Assembly (NCBI RefSeq): GCF_000264905.1
Contig: NW_006763149.1
Coordinates: forward strand, 590,212-654,211
DNA length: 64,000 bases
Source: Stereum hirsutum FP-91666 SS1
Lineage: Eukaryota; Basidiomycota; Agaricomycetes; Russulales; Stereaceae
Reading direction: 5' to 3'
The notes under the pieces: generated by a model
The model's input: the letters and a program-made list of their open reading frames with translations, nothing else
The model's database searches: none
Told to the model about the DNA's origin: nothing
Shown here: positions 33,596-44,971 of the stretch, piece after piece
Numbering within the stretch: position 1 is the stretch's first letter
Layout: the number at the start of each line of letters is the position of its first letter
Made by a program: the position numbers and the translations under genes

Positions 33596-34520
33596 CTATT
33601 TGTCGTCGTCCTCGAAGAACGACTCGTCAAATGGCCGCGCGGACGCGTTGAAATCCTCTGGGACCGGCTTCTCATCCTCCACCGTCAACATGGCAACCGA
33701 AGACTATAAGGGCTCTCCGTCAGTCTCAGTCTCTCGCACGAAGCAACTACGATACACCTCACCTTGCGCTGGCCAGCCTCTGTCACGTTCACCTCCCGAA
33801 CCGTCACCCCGTTCACTTCAACCACATCCTCATCAACCATCTTCAAGATCCCCTCCTCGATGTGCCCCCAGTCGAATCCTTCCTCATCCGTGACAGAAAC
33901 AGAAGACGATTCTTCAAAGTCATAGGCTACAGACGCGACGCCTTTCACCCAACAAGCCACATCCTCCACTGACTTCTCCATGCCGCTCGCGAGCTCCGGA
34001 CTCAGGGCCACATTCTCGTCAAGCAGAGGGCAGAAGTTGTGTGGAGGTGTGATGGGGCCCGAGCTATCTCTGGAGATTTCTCCACTGTCCGATATCTCGA
34101 GGTCGGCGAGGGGAAACCTATGGTGAACGCGGGCGATAGCCTCCCTGGGTGATATGTAGGAGGTCTTGCTCCAGGTTGTGCTCTGACTGGACCTGGAGGA
34201 CGGCGGCCAAGCGGTGGACATGGGGTCTTCCGACGGCGAACTGCACGAGACAGAACTTTGAGGCTTCCCAAATGGTGGCCAGCTAGTGGTCTCGATGTTG
34301 AGCTTGGGCCTAGATTGGGCGTCGTCGTGCTGAGGATTCTCGGTGAGTGTCAGACCTATCTTGTTCAATTCTGCAGACGTACCACAACGAAAGCCTCCAT
34401 ATGGGCGTACCAAGAGTGGTAAATGCGACGTGTCCCTCGCCTCCCGTTTTCTGTGCTGTCATCAAACGCAATCTCGTAGCCAAAGCTGCGAAGGGCGGAG
34501 TTCACGCGGGTGATGGACAT
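33596..34520 (-). CDS. Uncharacterised protein
   Basis: I do not recognise the family. Splice sites give a 270-aa protein from exons 34520-34383, 34329-33763 and 33703-33596, with introns of 53 and 59 nt carrying CTGAC-type branch sites. Exon 2 is Ser/Pro-rich (SSWSK-like low complexity), then acidic, with a WVKGVASVAYDFEE segment and an EEGFDWGHIEEGILKMV stretch. The last exon ends in an acidic SFFEDDDK. The frame remains open and coding-like upstream of ATG 34520 (SSPYDFVLHPTLDPL) back to an acceptor near 34672, without another ATG. A 5' exon that I could not find is therefore likely. The protein is predicted to be mostly disordered. Confidence 0.55.
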
Positions 34521-35657
34521 TGTGGCGTTTGTAACTTGAGCGGTGAGTGGCGTGATAAGAGGGTCGAGGGTGGGATGCAATACAAAATCGTATGGGGATG
34601 ATATGGTGGAAGGGGACGATGAAGATGTATATGCGAAGAACTTGGAGGTCTTGGTGTTGGTCCGGGGCTAGGGAGCTTCAAGTTCAGCTGCTTCTGCTAG
34701 GACGTCAAGGCTCGGGGCTCGAAGCGAAAGCGGTGTGCAAATAGAAAGCAGTCGGTGCGTTTGTATTATTCGTGGGCAGAGATAGGCTGTATTATGTGGG
34801 GGGTGAACGCTGGGTTGTGACCGGGGTGGCGAAAGAACAGTCCCAACGTCGAGAACGCGCTTTATGTGTTCGCGTCTTATTGGTCACATGACCCGCGTCG
34901 CCCTCAATGCCTCATTGTGGCAAGTCGTGCGCTTTCCCCTTTGTACGCCCTTGGTTACTGCATTGTTTCTTTGTTTCCTTTGCCATGCACTGGTGATGTC
35001 TCACTTACCGCGTGAGTCTTTACACCAGTAGCAATTTCTCCAGTTCATCCGGTCTTGATGAAAGGTGAAGTACGAAATCTCAAAGAAGCTGCTCCAATGC
35101 CCCATTCAAACTCATCCATGGTCTTGATGCAATCACTATGTTTCTTGTTGTAATACCGGTATGTCCGACGGAAGACTATTCACGGTCCTCATGTCGCCCT
35201 CACATATTGGTACTGTAGTGGCTCACCTCTGACAATGCTCCTGGCTGTTCCCTCGCAATCGCTGTCGATTTACATGTACATTGTGCAGTCAGTGTTTAGC
35301 AATAATATGATTACGGTTTAAACTGCCTTGAGCTCTACATATCTTCAGTTTTCGAGGACTGTACAACGGAAACAGATCGGAAGTATAAGTAAAGTGCCAC
35401 ACTCTGTGGCGTCCATAAAGCCGGGATCGGACCCCACATCTCGGCCCGAGTGGCGCGTCTTATTACACGCGAAGAGCTGTTCATCCACATCCACAACCAA
35501 TCCACAATAAGAACGCGAGCTTCAGCTTACGCCAGATCGCCAGTTCTAGGTAAGTAGCAGACGTTCCGTTTACAGAAGCTCTCCTCGCCATAGATTTGCG
35601 TCTAACTTCCGTCTGGGAACGCTTCATCTGATTTTATCGCATAGGGGCTTGATTTGG
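34521..35657. other. Intergenic with possible 5' UTR introns
   Basis: About 1.1 kb between two divergent genes. On its left it may contain an unfound 5' exon of the minus-strand gene. On its right, ggtaagt at about 35550 and atag at about 35641-35644 suggest a 5'-UTR intron of the F-box gene. Confidence 0.45.
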
Positions 35658-37559
35658 ATGAGTACTGGCTCAGAACGAACGCCACACGTTTCTGTGGCTC
35701 AACCGATGGTCACCCAGCTCGCAGCCAGCGCAAAATTTGCAGGCGTTCGAGATACTTCTTCTCAGCTCGAACCAGCCACAGAAAACCCAACAGTCCCTGG
35801 GTTACACGCATTCTATACTGATCGCCATCAACGCAGCCAAATCTTCCGCCTACCCACGGAGATCCTCGAGAGCGTCTTCTTCCATTGCACAGATCCGGCT
35901 CGAAACCATGGACATGACGTCGAGCCACTCACGGAAAAAGCGTCACTCCCCACTTTGGCGGCGGTGACCCACGTCTGTCAAAGTTGGCGGTCGGCTGCCC
36001 TCAAGTACGGCGCACTATGGTGTCAGATCTCTGATAATTTACGAGGTCGATGGTCATCGGTCTTCATCGAGAGGTCCGGGCCTGCACCAATCGACGTACA
36101 CATCACTCTTCCTCGACACCCTACCAGAACACGAGTAGCCATCCAGTCTCAACTTCATCGTGTACGAGAACTTCATGTCACTGGTCGTCCCGACGATATG
36201 TCGATTTTCCTTCTCGGAATTCGTAATCAACCAGCGCCAATGTTGCGAAGCCTCGCTTTCCACAGACCTCCCGAGAATCTACGCGTCACCTTCACCGATC
36301 CGTATTATCTCACTCTTCCGAATGAATTGTTTAACGGTGTCGCACCTCGGCTCGAAGAACTCACGCTATGCTCCAATATCGAGGTCCAATTTTCATCCCT
36401 CATCATCTCCAACCTTCGGTCCTTGCAGGTCCATGGTGGTCTGACACTTTCCAGACTCCACGCAGTCTTACGCCACACTGCGAATCTCCAAAGTTTATTT
36501 GTATATTGCGGTTTCTACGATGAAGAGGTCTTCGACTCTCTCCCGCACGGCATCATAGGCATCGGGGGCCTCGCAGACGACACCGTGGACGTATCTCCGA
36601 TAGAACTCACACACCTAGAAACTCTATTCCTCGAATGCGACAGTTTCGGCGACTCCGCTCGCTTCATCGATGGTCTTCGTTTCCCTAAAACCACGTTCAT
36701 AAGCCTTTTGGTGCCACTCTACATGCAAGGCAACACTGCAGAACTCGTCGTCGCCGTCCTCCTCGACTCCATTGCCGATCACGTCCGTGGAAGCGACAAG
36801 CACGGAATCAGCCGCATCGAGAGTGTTTCGTACGAACATACCACCCTCAGAGACGACACGAGCATAATCGGTATCACCGGTTGGTCGGCCGACCCTCACG
36901 GTGGACCATCACCCATCTTTCCCGGATCGCCATCGTCGACCCGCGCTCCGATATTCGAACTACGGTATACTTGGGAACCCTATACGAGACAGAGCGAAGT
37001 GATGTGGGAACCCCTTTTCGTCACCTCCAATACGCTTCCGCTCGCCGGTACCCGTTTCCTCGCGATCACCAACAAGTCTTTCACGCAAGTGGAGACCGGA
37101 CGCCGCGATCTGTCGGGCTTCAACGATGTCGAAATCCTGCTCGTCAAAGGCGAGCAATGGGAACTATCGAGCCTTCTACGAGCCATCTCTGCCCCTATCT
37201 CATCACATCCGGTCGTCGGCCACCTTGGGGCTACTACATTCAGTTCAGTGGGTGGCGAGGTGGAGGACGCGACTGCTACGATACTCTTGCCGCGCTTGAA
37301 AAATCTGATCATCACGACGCGGGACATCAAATCCCTCGGAGGGAGGCTGGTAATCGACCTGGTCAAGCTCGTGCGGTCAAGGAAGGGTGTCATGGACTCT
37401 GTAGCGTTTGAGGGATGTGATTGGGTGTCGCCACATATTTCGAACATGCTCAGGCCGTATGTGAGGGTGACATGGGACGGGAAAGGGCCTGAACATCGTG
37501 CGCCGACGACTAGTAGGAATAAGAGACTTGGGACGCTTCCTGAGGGTGGCACTATTTAG
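35658..37559 (+). CDS. F-box domain protein
   Basis: Single-exon 633-aa protein. ATG 35658 (MSTGSERTP) is the first in frame. An F-box-like domain lies around residues 55-120: RLPTEILESVFFHC, then THVCQSWRSAALKYGALWCQI, the usual agaricomycete layout. The remaining about 500 residues contain Leu-rich segments such as LRSLAFH and LEELTLCS that look like irregular leucine-rich repeats. F-box proteins act as substrate receptors of SCF ubiquitin ligases; the F-box binds Skp1 and the C-terminal part binds the target. The target is unknown. A probable 5'-UTR intron ends 13 bp before the ATG. This is one of the very large F-box families of mushrooms. Confidence 0.85.
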   Translation: MSTGSERTPHVSVAQPMVTQLAASAKFAGVRDTSSQLEPATENPTVPGLHAFYTDRHQRSQIFRLPTEILESVFFHCTDPARNHGHDVEPLTEKASLPTLAAVTHVCQSWRSAALKYGALWCQISDNLRGRWSSVFIERSGPAPIDVHITLPRHPTRTRVAIQSQLHRVRELHVTGRPDDMSIFLLGIRNQPAPMLRSLAFHRPPENLRVTFTDPYYLTLPNELFNGVAPRLEELTLCSNIEVQFSSLIISNLRSLQVHGGLTLSRLHAVLRHTANLQSLFVYCGFYDEEVFDSLPHGIIGIGGLADDTVDVSPIELTHLETLFLECDSFGDSARFIDGLRFPKTTFISLLVPLYMQGNTAELVVAVLLDSIADHVRGSDKHGISRIESVSYEHTTLRDDTSIIGITGWSADPHGGPSPIFPGSPSSTRAPIFELRYTWEPYTRQSEVMWEPLFVTSNTLPLAGTRFLAITNKSFTQVETGRRDLSGFNDVEILLVKGEQWELSSLLRAISAPISSHPVVGHLGATTFSSVGGEVEDATATILLPRLKNLIITTRDIKSLGGRLVIDLVKLVRSRKGVMDSVAFEGCDWVSPHISNMLRPYVRVTWDGKGPEHRAPTTSRNKRLGTLPEGGTI

Positions 37560-37798
37560 TTTATTAGTTCTGTTCAAAAAAGAACCGCTGCATGGTGAGC
37601 CTTTCTGCGCTCTTATAGACGGCCGAGAAAGCTGACTACTAGATTGTAGCCGCCCCGTATGAAACTTCTGCACAGTAATCACAACATTGCTATCTGGGAC
37701 TTCGCGCAACACAGGGACGAAACGCATCAGTCGTGATTTATCACGCGAATGACCTCGAATATATACAGGTCCATAGCATATGTGGATAATTTGCGGCT

Positions 37799-39241
37799 TC
37801 AACTGTCGCTGTACTCGTAAAACCCCTTCCCGTTCTTCTTCCCATACCACTGTGCATCGACCATACGCTCCAGGAGGACACTGGGGCGGTACTTGGAGTC
37901 TCCCGTACCCTCGTATAAAGTTTGCTGGATGGCGAGACATGTATCGAGACCGATGCTGCATACTGTTGTTAGCATATCGCTTTTATGGGATATGTAAGAC
38001 GTAGAGACTCACAAGTCAGCTAGACGCCCGAGCCATGTATGAGTTGTAAGTAAAGGCAGTTAAGAGTGAAGAGTGGAAGGCGGCGAAGTGGAAGGTACGG
38101 ACCTAATTGAAGCGGACCCATCGGGTGGTTCATGCCCAATCGCAGGGTCTTGTCGATATCGTCTCGAGAAGCGACGCCCTATCGACGGTATGAGTCAATA
38201 CCTATCTGCAATGGAGGGTCATAAATGAAAATACCTTCTCTAACCACATGATGGCCTATTAATGGATGTAGTGAGTAAGAAAACCCTTCGGATGAAGTGT
38301 GGGCTTGCGCACCTCATTGATGAACGGCATCAGCAAAGCATTCGAGACGAAACCTGGGACATCCTGTGAGGTCGTCACTTCTTTCCCGCACGCAATGGCA
38401 AATGACCTTGCACGGTCAAGCGTCTGAGGCGACGTTTGTAGTGCAGAGATTATCTCGACGAGTTTCTAGCACCCCGGTAGAAGGTCAGGAACGTGGGTGG
38501 CGTTGTGGCGTGGAAACCCACCATGACAGGAACTGGGTTGAAGAAATGCAGACCTACACGACAGCTTCAGCGTTCACAGGGTGCTCTCAGACGTTGGGAT
38601 ACATGAAATGAGGGATGAACGTACCAACTACTCGAGAGGCGCTTTTCTTTCCGGCTTCCGATGCAGCTGTCTGGCCCTGTGGAATAGTCGCCGCCGCAAT
38701 CTTCGTGATAGAAATTGACGACGTATTCGTAGCCAGAATCGCATCTGGGCCAAGTTGTGCAGATAGATCTCCAAATATATTTTGCTTCAAATCCAACTTC
38801 TCCGAAACTGCCTACCCGGCATCACGATGCGCTCAGTTCCAGCCCCTGTTCAAGTACACAAGAGTGGTGTGGCCCACGCACCTCAATGACCATATCGACA
38901 TCCCTCAAACCTGAAATGCCTTTGCTACCATCTATTACGGTGATTCTGTCGCGTGCCTCTTTGGCGTCGATATCTTGGATCTTGCCTTTGGATACGTCCT
39001 TCGCTAAGAGCTTGTCCATGAGTTTCAGTCCTTTCCCAATCTGTTCGTCTGAGCGGTCGTGTAGCAAAACAGGAATTTTGGCGCGAAGAGCTGCTACGTA
39101 TGCAATCCCAAGCCCTATATCATGGATGGAAACAAAATATGTGTTAGGTTAATTGTTGAGAAAGAATGATTAGCACGCACCCATCTGGCCAGCACCCAAA
39201 ACGCCGAGCGTTCTCACACCGTGAGCTACTGCCTGAGCCAT
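37799..39241 (-). CDS. 3-hydroxybutyryl-CoA dehydrogenase (3-hydroxyacyl-CoA dehydrogenase family)
   Basis: Predicted 308-aa NAD(P)-dependent enzyme that oxidises 3-hydroxyacyl-CoA, or reduces acetoacetyl-CoA, in fatty-acid metabolism. Nine exons: 39241-39181, 39114-38882, 38811-38625, 38553-38522, 38465-38313, 38255-38235, 38178-38103, 38019-38013 and 37955-37799; the sum is in frame. The Rossmann motif is GVLGAGQMG (residues 13-21). Substrate and catalytic motifs are NTSSISI and HFFNPVPVM, the latter with the active-site His. The C-terminal domain shows DVPGFVSNALLMPFINEA and GPLQLADFIGLDTCL, ending GKGFYEYSDS. Exons 4, 6 and 8 are tiny (32, 21 and 7 nt); exon 8 supplies most of the ADF residues. 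The gene is divergent from the carrier gene. Confidence 0.93.
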
Positions 39242-39545
39242 TTCTAGAAAACACAAAAGCAGAAGCGATTTCAGTATATGCTCAATACGCAAGGCATTCC
39301 GCTCACAAGCAGAACGAGGCCTAGAAAGAATGTGGTGGATAGTATTCAAGAGCTCGTTCGTCCAACATTCGCGTGCGGGGTAAGTAGCAGTTTCACATGA
39401 TTGGCCGCGCATATGATCCGGATGCGGCGGTAGAGGGACTATGACGACGTTCTTTGCTCGCCACCATGACCTCGATCAGCATTTATTCGACTCCGTTAAC
39501 TGTGACCATCACAACATCTAGGGCCTCTGGACATTGTTGTCAACG
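39242..39545. promoter_or_regulatory. Shared upstream region of the dehydrogenase and carrier genes
   Basis: 304 bp between the start codons of two divergent genes whose products could both serve fatty-acid oxidation. No specific regulatory motif was identified. Confidence 0.4.
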
Positions 39546-40841
39546 ATGACGAGCTCTCTTCCGCCACTGGTCCAGGCATTTTCGGGAGCTGTGGGTAGTG
39601 CAACTGCCAATGCGGTCTCGTACCCACTCGACCTTGTCACAACGCGACTACAAACCACAAAGTCTAAAAGACTGCAAGGTTAGTTTGCTGCAGATGAATA
39701 CTACATGGCCCTCCGAAAGGCTAAGACGTAAGTGATGTGGACAGGAATTCGTGGTGCTCTTGCTGTCCTTCACTACACGGTCGAGAGATATGGCGTCTCC
39801 GCCTTGTACGACGGGCTAGCGTCAGACACGGCCTCGACGATGTTGTCTAAGTGAGTACTATCGCCTTTCGCTTCAGAAATTTTACCAATAATTCGACTGT
39901 CTAGCTTTCTGTACTTCTATCTGTACTCGTGGTTGCGTGCAAGCTTACTTCGGCGACTATCCCGCCAATCCGTCTCTTCCAAAGTGCCACTTCTATCTAT
40001 ACCCCAAGAACTCGGCATAGGATTTGTCGCAGGGGTCGCCAGCAGACTCATCTCGACCCCACTGAGTCTGATTACAATACAACTTCAGATGGAGAGGGAA
40101 GGAAGCGACGATGAGGTTGAAGAAGTCGAGGAGAAGGTTGAGCAAGGCAAAGGTAGGGACGTGGAGAAAAGCGTGAATAAAAGAAAGGGTCTGCTTGGGA
40201 TTATGAGGACCATATACGAGCAACGCGGTCTGGCCGGGTTTTGGAAAGGTTATCATCGAACATATATATTTATTGCACGACGAGCACACTGACAAGACTT
40301 GTACACAGGTTTCGATACGACTGTTCTACTGTCGCTCAATCCATCTATCACCTTTGCCTTCTTCCAGCTTTATCGCCAAGTCTTTCTCCGAGGCGAGCAG
40401 CGTAATAAACCTCCCGCTCTTCATGCATTTCTTGGAGCCGCCGTCGCCAACTCGATAGGTACGCCACCGATAGCTTCGAGTGTCTGTGGTGTTTTGTGGC
40501 GCTGATCATTTTGTGACGCAAGCCGTCTCAATACTGTACCCTCTCATCCTCGCGAAGACCAGGGTCCAACTCGCAAAGGATAACCCGTCGCGAGCGACTC
40601 GTGTAAGTACTAGGCGGGTGCTGTATGATGCTTACCGAAGGCAGGGTGGATTTCCGGGAGGAATGTATCAAGGTTTGGAGGCCCAGATTGCAAAGGGATT
40701 TTTGAGCCAGGGTATCACCTTCATGGTCAAGCAACGGTAAGTAGCATTTGAGTCCAGGCGTAAACATATCTCACTAACACCCCTTGTGCCTTCAGTGTGG
40801 AACACTTAGTTGTGGCCGCTGTGATGATTATGCGCAAATAA
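39546..40841 (+). CDS. SLC25 carrier, probable peroxisomal adenine nucleotide transporter
   Basis: Predicted 330 aa from exons 39546-39678, 39745-39850, 39905-40248, 40309-40458, 40523-40736 and 40796-40841. Three carrier repeats are seen. The first has AFSGAVGSATANAVSYPLDLVTTRLQ, with the PLDLVTTR form of the Px[DE]xx[RK] signature. The second has GVASRLISTPLSLITIQLQ, followed by a long charged loop (about residues 150-190). The third has AVSILYPLILAKTRVQ. GFWKG and GMYQGLEAQ follow the second and third repeats. The degenerate signatures resemble peroxisomal ATP/AMP carriers (Ant1/SLC25A17 type), which supply ATP for fatty-acid activation, and the divergent acyl-CoA dehydrogenase neighbour fits. 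Assignment to peroxisome rather than mitochondrion is inference. Confidence 0.82.
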
Positions 40842-40925
40842 TATTTGAAGACAACCGGTTCTGACTGGTCTTGCACGTATCATCTCGCAGCCCCGAACGG
40901 ATTGACGATTCGAGAGCGAAAATAT

Positions 40926-42100
40926 TCATCTCATAGCGCAAATGCAAATGATCAATCCGTAAGCTCTCCGACTTCCTCTTCCCTTCATACATGTACATCC
41001 CTCTCTTCTCCCAGTCTCCAAGAGTTCCTCTACGGTGGCAAAGCGAATGCCTTCGAATAGCGTCTCCCTTTGTTTGTGAACGATATCGTTTGGCAATGCG
41101 GACGCGCCTGAAAATTTCCACTCGTCCATGTAGGCCCTCGCGAGCGTGACTTGTTCCTCTGGCTCGGCATAGCAGTCCGCGATCTCGCGATATATCTGCG
41201 CTGGCGTCCGATACTCGACCGACTCGAACTTCCTACCTATTCATGACAACAATAACTATAAGTTTCCCCGGGATTCAATATATTCCTGTATGTTAAACTC
41301 ACCATGAAAATTCTGCACCCATCCCAAAGCCTCATTCCACGTTCCCTCCGTGCCCATCACATACGTCTCTTCAGGCCACTCACCCCTCGGAACTTCGATC
41401 AGCCTGACCAAAGCCTTGGCCACATCCCTCCCTGCCGTCCATCCAATCCTCTCCTCTCCCGTCCCCGGAATAACGGCCTTCCAGTTCTTGGTATCGAGTG
41501 GCCAGAATCCATCCGGCATGTCCTTATAATATCGCTTTTCGGTCTCGCCAAAATAATCCATGAACCATCCCATGCACATCAACGTCCACTCAACCTCCTT
41601 CGACTCGTCATCGCGATGGAGTTGCTTATGCTTGCGGAGCGCTCGACGCAGGGCGCCGTGCGTGGGGATATAAAATCGAGGTTTATCGGGATGGTTGATC
41701 AGGTCTCCACCGTACTCTGACGGCACGAATCGAGTGCAGTCGGAAGAGAGCGAGCAGGCGCGAAGCATGGCAAGGTGGGCGGTGTTGTAGAACGACGGGT
41801 CGTTGGAATGCAGGAAGGAGAAGAGGATGGTTGCGTGGGTTGTGTTGAGGATGGAGAGGAGGGAGGATTCGGTGTAGTCTGTTATATGTTGGGTGATGGA
41901 GGGGCGGTTGAACCAGGGTCGTTCCTGTCGTGGTATGAGCGATTAATGAGCTAGTATACTTATGTTAGTGAAGGCAAAAGGGTACGTACGGCTCTGGTGA
42001 TGAGGACGATAGAATACCGGTTTGTTTTCTCGAGTTCTTCGACGAGGTATTTCGCGGTGTCTGAGGCGCCTGCGATAGCGACAACCTGTTTATCGGCCAT
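40926..42100 (-). CDS. NmrA-like / isoflavone reductase-like NAD(P)-binding protein
   Basis: Predicted 347 aa from exons 42100-41990, 41924-41303 and 41236-40926. The N terminus VVAIAGASDTAKYLVEEL has a Rossmann-like GASxxxxxxL pattern close to the GxxGxxG of the atypical short-chain dehydrogenases (NmrA family). RFVPSEYGGD (about residues 107-116) is the family's middle motif. GWTAGRDVAKALVRLIE and the EWPEETYVMGTEGTWNEAL region follow. NmrA-like proteins are either NAD(P)-sensing regulators or reductases; which applies is not clear. The gene is tail-to-tail with the carrier, whose stop is only 84 bp away. The protein ends with an unusual Cys/Arg-rich extension (residues about 320-347). Confidence 0.82.
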
Positions 42101-43334
42101 GGTGCTTGATTAGTCGAGTGGGGATGTATCTGTACGGTTTCTCCACGACGCGTAGCGCACCCTCTTTATAACACTAGCTGTGGCGTTGGTCTGTGGCTGA
42201 AAAGCAAGTCCCTGCCCATCATCCACTTCCTTCGTCTTCCTTCGACCCCATTGAAACTATGATCACTAAGCAGATAGGCTTGGCGACCCACTTAAACATC
42301 AAACTTGGGACGAATGTTACGGTGGAGATCTTTTTGGAGTAACTACGCGGTCTGTTTATTCTGAACGCAGTGGGCATTAGGAGACGCAAGCACCTTCCAA
42401 TACGCTATGCTGAGCTCGAGGTGACGGTGCCACCTGCTGAGCCAGGATGGCGCCAAAACGCTGGGCCTCTAGACTTTGAACATGCGGCCATCGCTGGATT
42501 GTTTCCTGTTCTCGAGAAGATTCTCGTTTATTTACCCATCGTTCTCGGGGCGAGTAAGGTATTCGTCTCATCGCAGTCTCCTGCAGATCGGGTCGTACTC
42601 GGATTGCAGATTGCATAATTATAGGAACCGAGCTGCTAAATCTCAGAAAGGATGAGCTGACTTACGAATGCAAAGACGTCCGAGTCAATGAAAGCAGCCA
42701 CGAACTTTGCTATATGTAGACAAGAAGGACAACCGGAAAATAAGGAAGGCCTACCTAGTACAGCATGCATGTCCTGTACTTCTGAATGCAGTGCTGTTTT
42801 ACAGAATATCTTCATGTTTTCCTGGAGCATATCAATGGCCTAGATCTGTGCCTCGCTCTTCGCGAGCAGGCTGAGAGGCGCTGGCTTGATATCTACGTGA
42901 TGGCTGGACGGTGAACTCGGTAACTCGGAACAGCACGATACTTTCGCCACAACGCACCACAATATTCGCCACACCCCCAAAACGTGCAACTCCATCAGCG
43001 CACCGGGAGAGATCGGATTTCCGTTCCGGACGAAACACGTCCTCTTGGGTCTGAATCGTGTGCGTATTCCAGTCAAACACGCTCATCGTACGGCAAGCAA
43101 CCGCAGAAACAGGACAGCATCGTGATGATAGTCAACAAAATATCCGTAAGAGGAACCCTCTGAAGTTGAACGCGTTATCATCGAGGCTGGCGGACGCGGG
43201 GATGTCGTAGCGTGTCTGGGTGAGTGCGCCGAATGCGGGGTTGTCGCGCGACGGAGTGGGGCCAAACAAAGACCAAACAAAGACGTAGGTTATCAGGTCG
43301 TTCGCGCTGACTCTGTCGTTCCTCACCCGCCACC
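42101..43334. other. Gap, no gene supported
   Basis: About 1.2 kb between two genes. A minus-strand ATG frame at 42832-43086 (84 codons, SVFDWNTHTI...) is the only candidate; it has no splice partners or recognised motif. The right end contains the protease promoter. Confidence 0.45.
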
Positions 43335-44971
43335 ATGATCCCCTCATCAGTATCCCTGCTCTCCTTCTCCATCGGACTTGCCGCACAGGCAGTCGCCTCT
43401 CCGCTCTCTACTAATTCCAACAATGTCAACGCCAATTTCGCCCGCACGTCCTCGCTGCCGCTCGCACCGTTGCTCGGTGCCTCCCATGACGCACCCCACG
43501 GGACCGTCAACAACTCGTACATCGTCTTCATGAAGCCCGAGCTTCACAGCTCGGCGCTCTCCAACCACTTCAACTTCCTCGAGGCGGCGCACCAGGAGGA
43601 CCCACTCGAGTCCGCTGAGGGCGAGAGCGGCGTCAAGCACGTCTATGACGGGCACATTAGGGGCTATGCGGGGTGGTTCACGGAGAACACACTCAATAAG
43701 ATCAGGTCGATGCCTGAGGTCGACTTTGTCGAGAGGGATCAGATTGTGAAGACGCAAGAGGTTCAGGCGAAAGAGGTTCAGAGGTCGGCGCCATGGGTAC
43801 GTTCTCCCTACATTCATCCCCCGCAGCTTATCTCCTGTTCGTGTGACGCGTCATACTTACTGTACCGCTTTCATTCATTTACCTATAGGGTCTCGCACGT
43901 ATTAGCCACCGCCCCAGGCTCTCCTTCGGTACCTTCACTCGTTACGAGTACTCTCCCGATGGTGGTGAGGGTGTCGACGTCTATGTCATCGACACTGGTA
44001 TCAACATCCACCATGCCGAGTTCGAGGGCCGTGCCTTCTGGGGCAAGACCATTCCTCAGAACGATGTTGACGAGGACAACAACGGTCACGGTACTCACTG
44101 TGCCGGCACCATCGCTTCCAGGAAGTACGGTGTTGCTAAGGCCGCCAACGTCATCGCCGTCAAGGTCCTCGGTTCGAATGGCTCCGGCACTATGTCGGAC
44201 GTCGTCTCTGGTGTCGTCTTCGCCGCTGATTCCGCTGTGAAGAAGGCCGCCGCTGCTCTCGCTGAGCTCAAGGCCACCGGCTCGACAAAGCACAAGGGCT
44301 CTGTCGCCAACATGTCGCTTGGCGGTGGCAAGTCCAGGGCTCTCGACCAGGCTGTCAACGGCGCCGTCGACGCTGGGCTTCACTTCGCTGTCGCTGCCGG
44401 CAATGACAACAGGGACGCGTGCAACTACTCCCCCGCTGCTGCCGAGAAGGCCGTCACCGTCGGCGCTTCTACTCTCGGTGACGAGCGTGCCTACTTCTCC
44501 AACTACGGCAAGTGCGTGGATATCTTTGCCCCCGGCTTGAACATCCTCTCCACCTGGATCGGCTCAGACCACGCCATCAACACCATCTCTGGCACGTCGA
44601 TGGCTTCGCCCCACACCGCCGGTCTCCTTGCCTACCTCCTCTCCATCTATCCCTCCGCCACCTTCGACCCATCGCTCTCTTCCCTTGTTCCCCCGCCGCT
44701 CAACACTGTCCGCCCTGGATCGCCCATCGCTCGTGCGTACCAGATGGCGTACAGCGTTCTTCCTAGCTGGGTATCGAGCTTCCTTCCCCCCATGCCCCTC
44801 CTCGATATCATCGGCGGTGGATCGGATGTCCCCGCGTTTGGTGAGAACAAGTCGTTGAGCCCTGCTCAGCTCAAGGCCGCCCTCGTTGCACTCTCGACCA
44901 AGGACATCCTCACGGAGATCCCCAGCGACACCGTTAACCTTTTGGCGTTCAACAACGCCACTGCTGCTTAA
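43335..44971 (+). CDS. Subtilisin-like serine protease (S8, proteinase K/cerevisin type)
   Basis: Predicted 514-aa preproprotein from exons 43335-43796 and 43889-44971, one 92-nt intron. A signal peptide (residues 1-22, ending AVAS) is followed by an inhibitor I9 propeptide (SYIVFMKPEL at about 61-70, up to VDFVERDQIV). Mature S8 motifs are all present: YVIDTGINIHH (Asp), NNGHGTHCAGTIA (His), GSVANMSLGGG, AVAAGNDNRDACNYSPA (oxyanion Asn) and TISGTSMASPHTAG (Ser). The C-terminal about 120 residues extend beyond the catalytic core, with NKSLSPAQLKAAL, as in vacuolar protease B-like fungal enzymes. The ATG is in a strong context (caccATGA). It is either vacuolar or secreted; the absence of other sorting signals leaves this open. 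Confidence 0.95.

Noticed and set aside
33480..33893. Plus-strand Ser/Pro-rich frame of 137 codons
   Set aside because: It is antisense to the last two exons of the minus-strand gene 33596-34520, which has proper introns with branch sites and a plausible acidic C terminus.
42832..43086. 84-codon minus-strand ATG frame
   Set aside because: Short, without motif, splice partner or promoter signal. Kept only as a remark in the gap entry.
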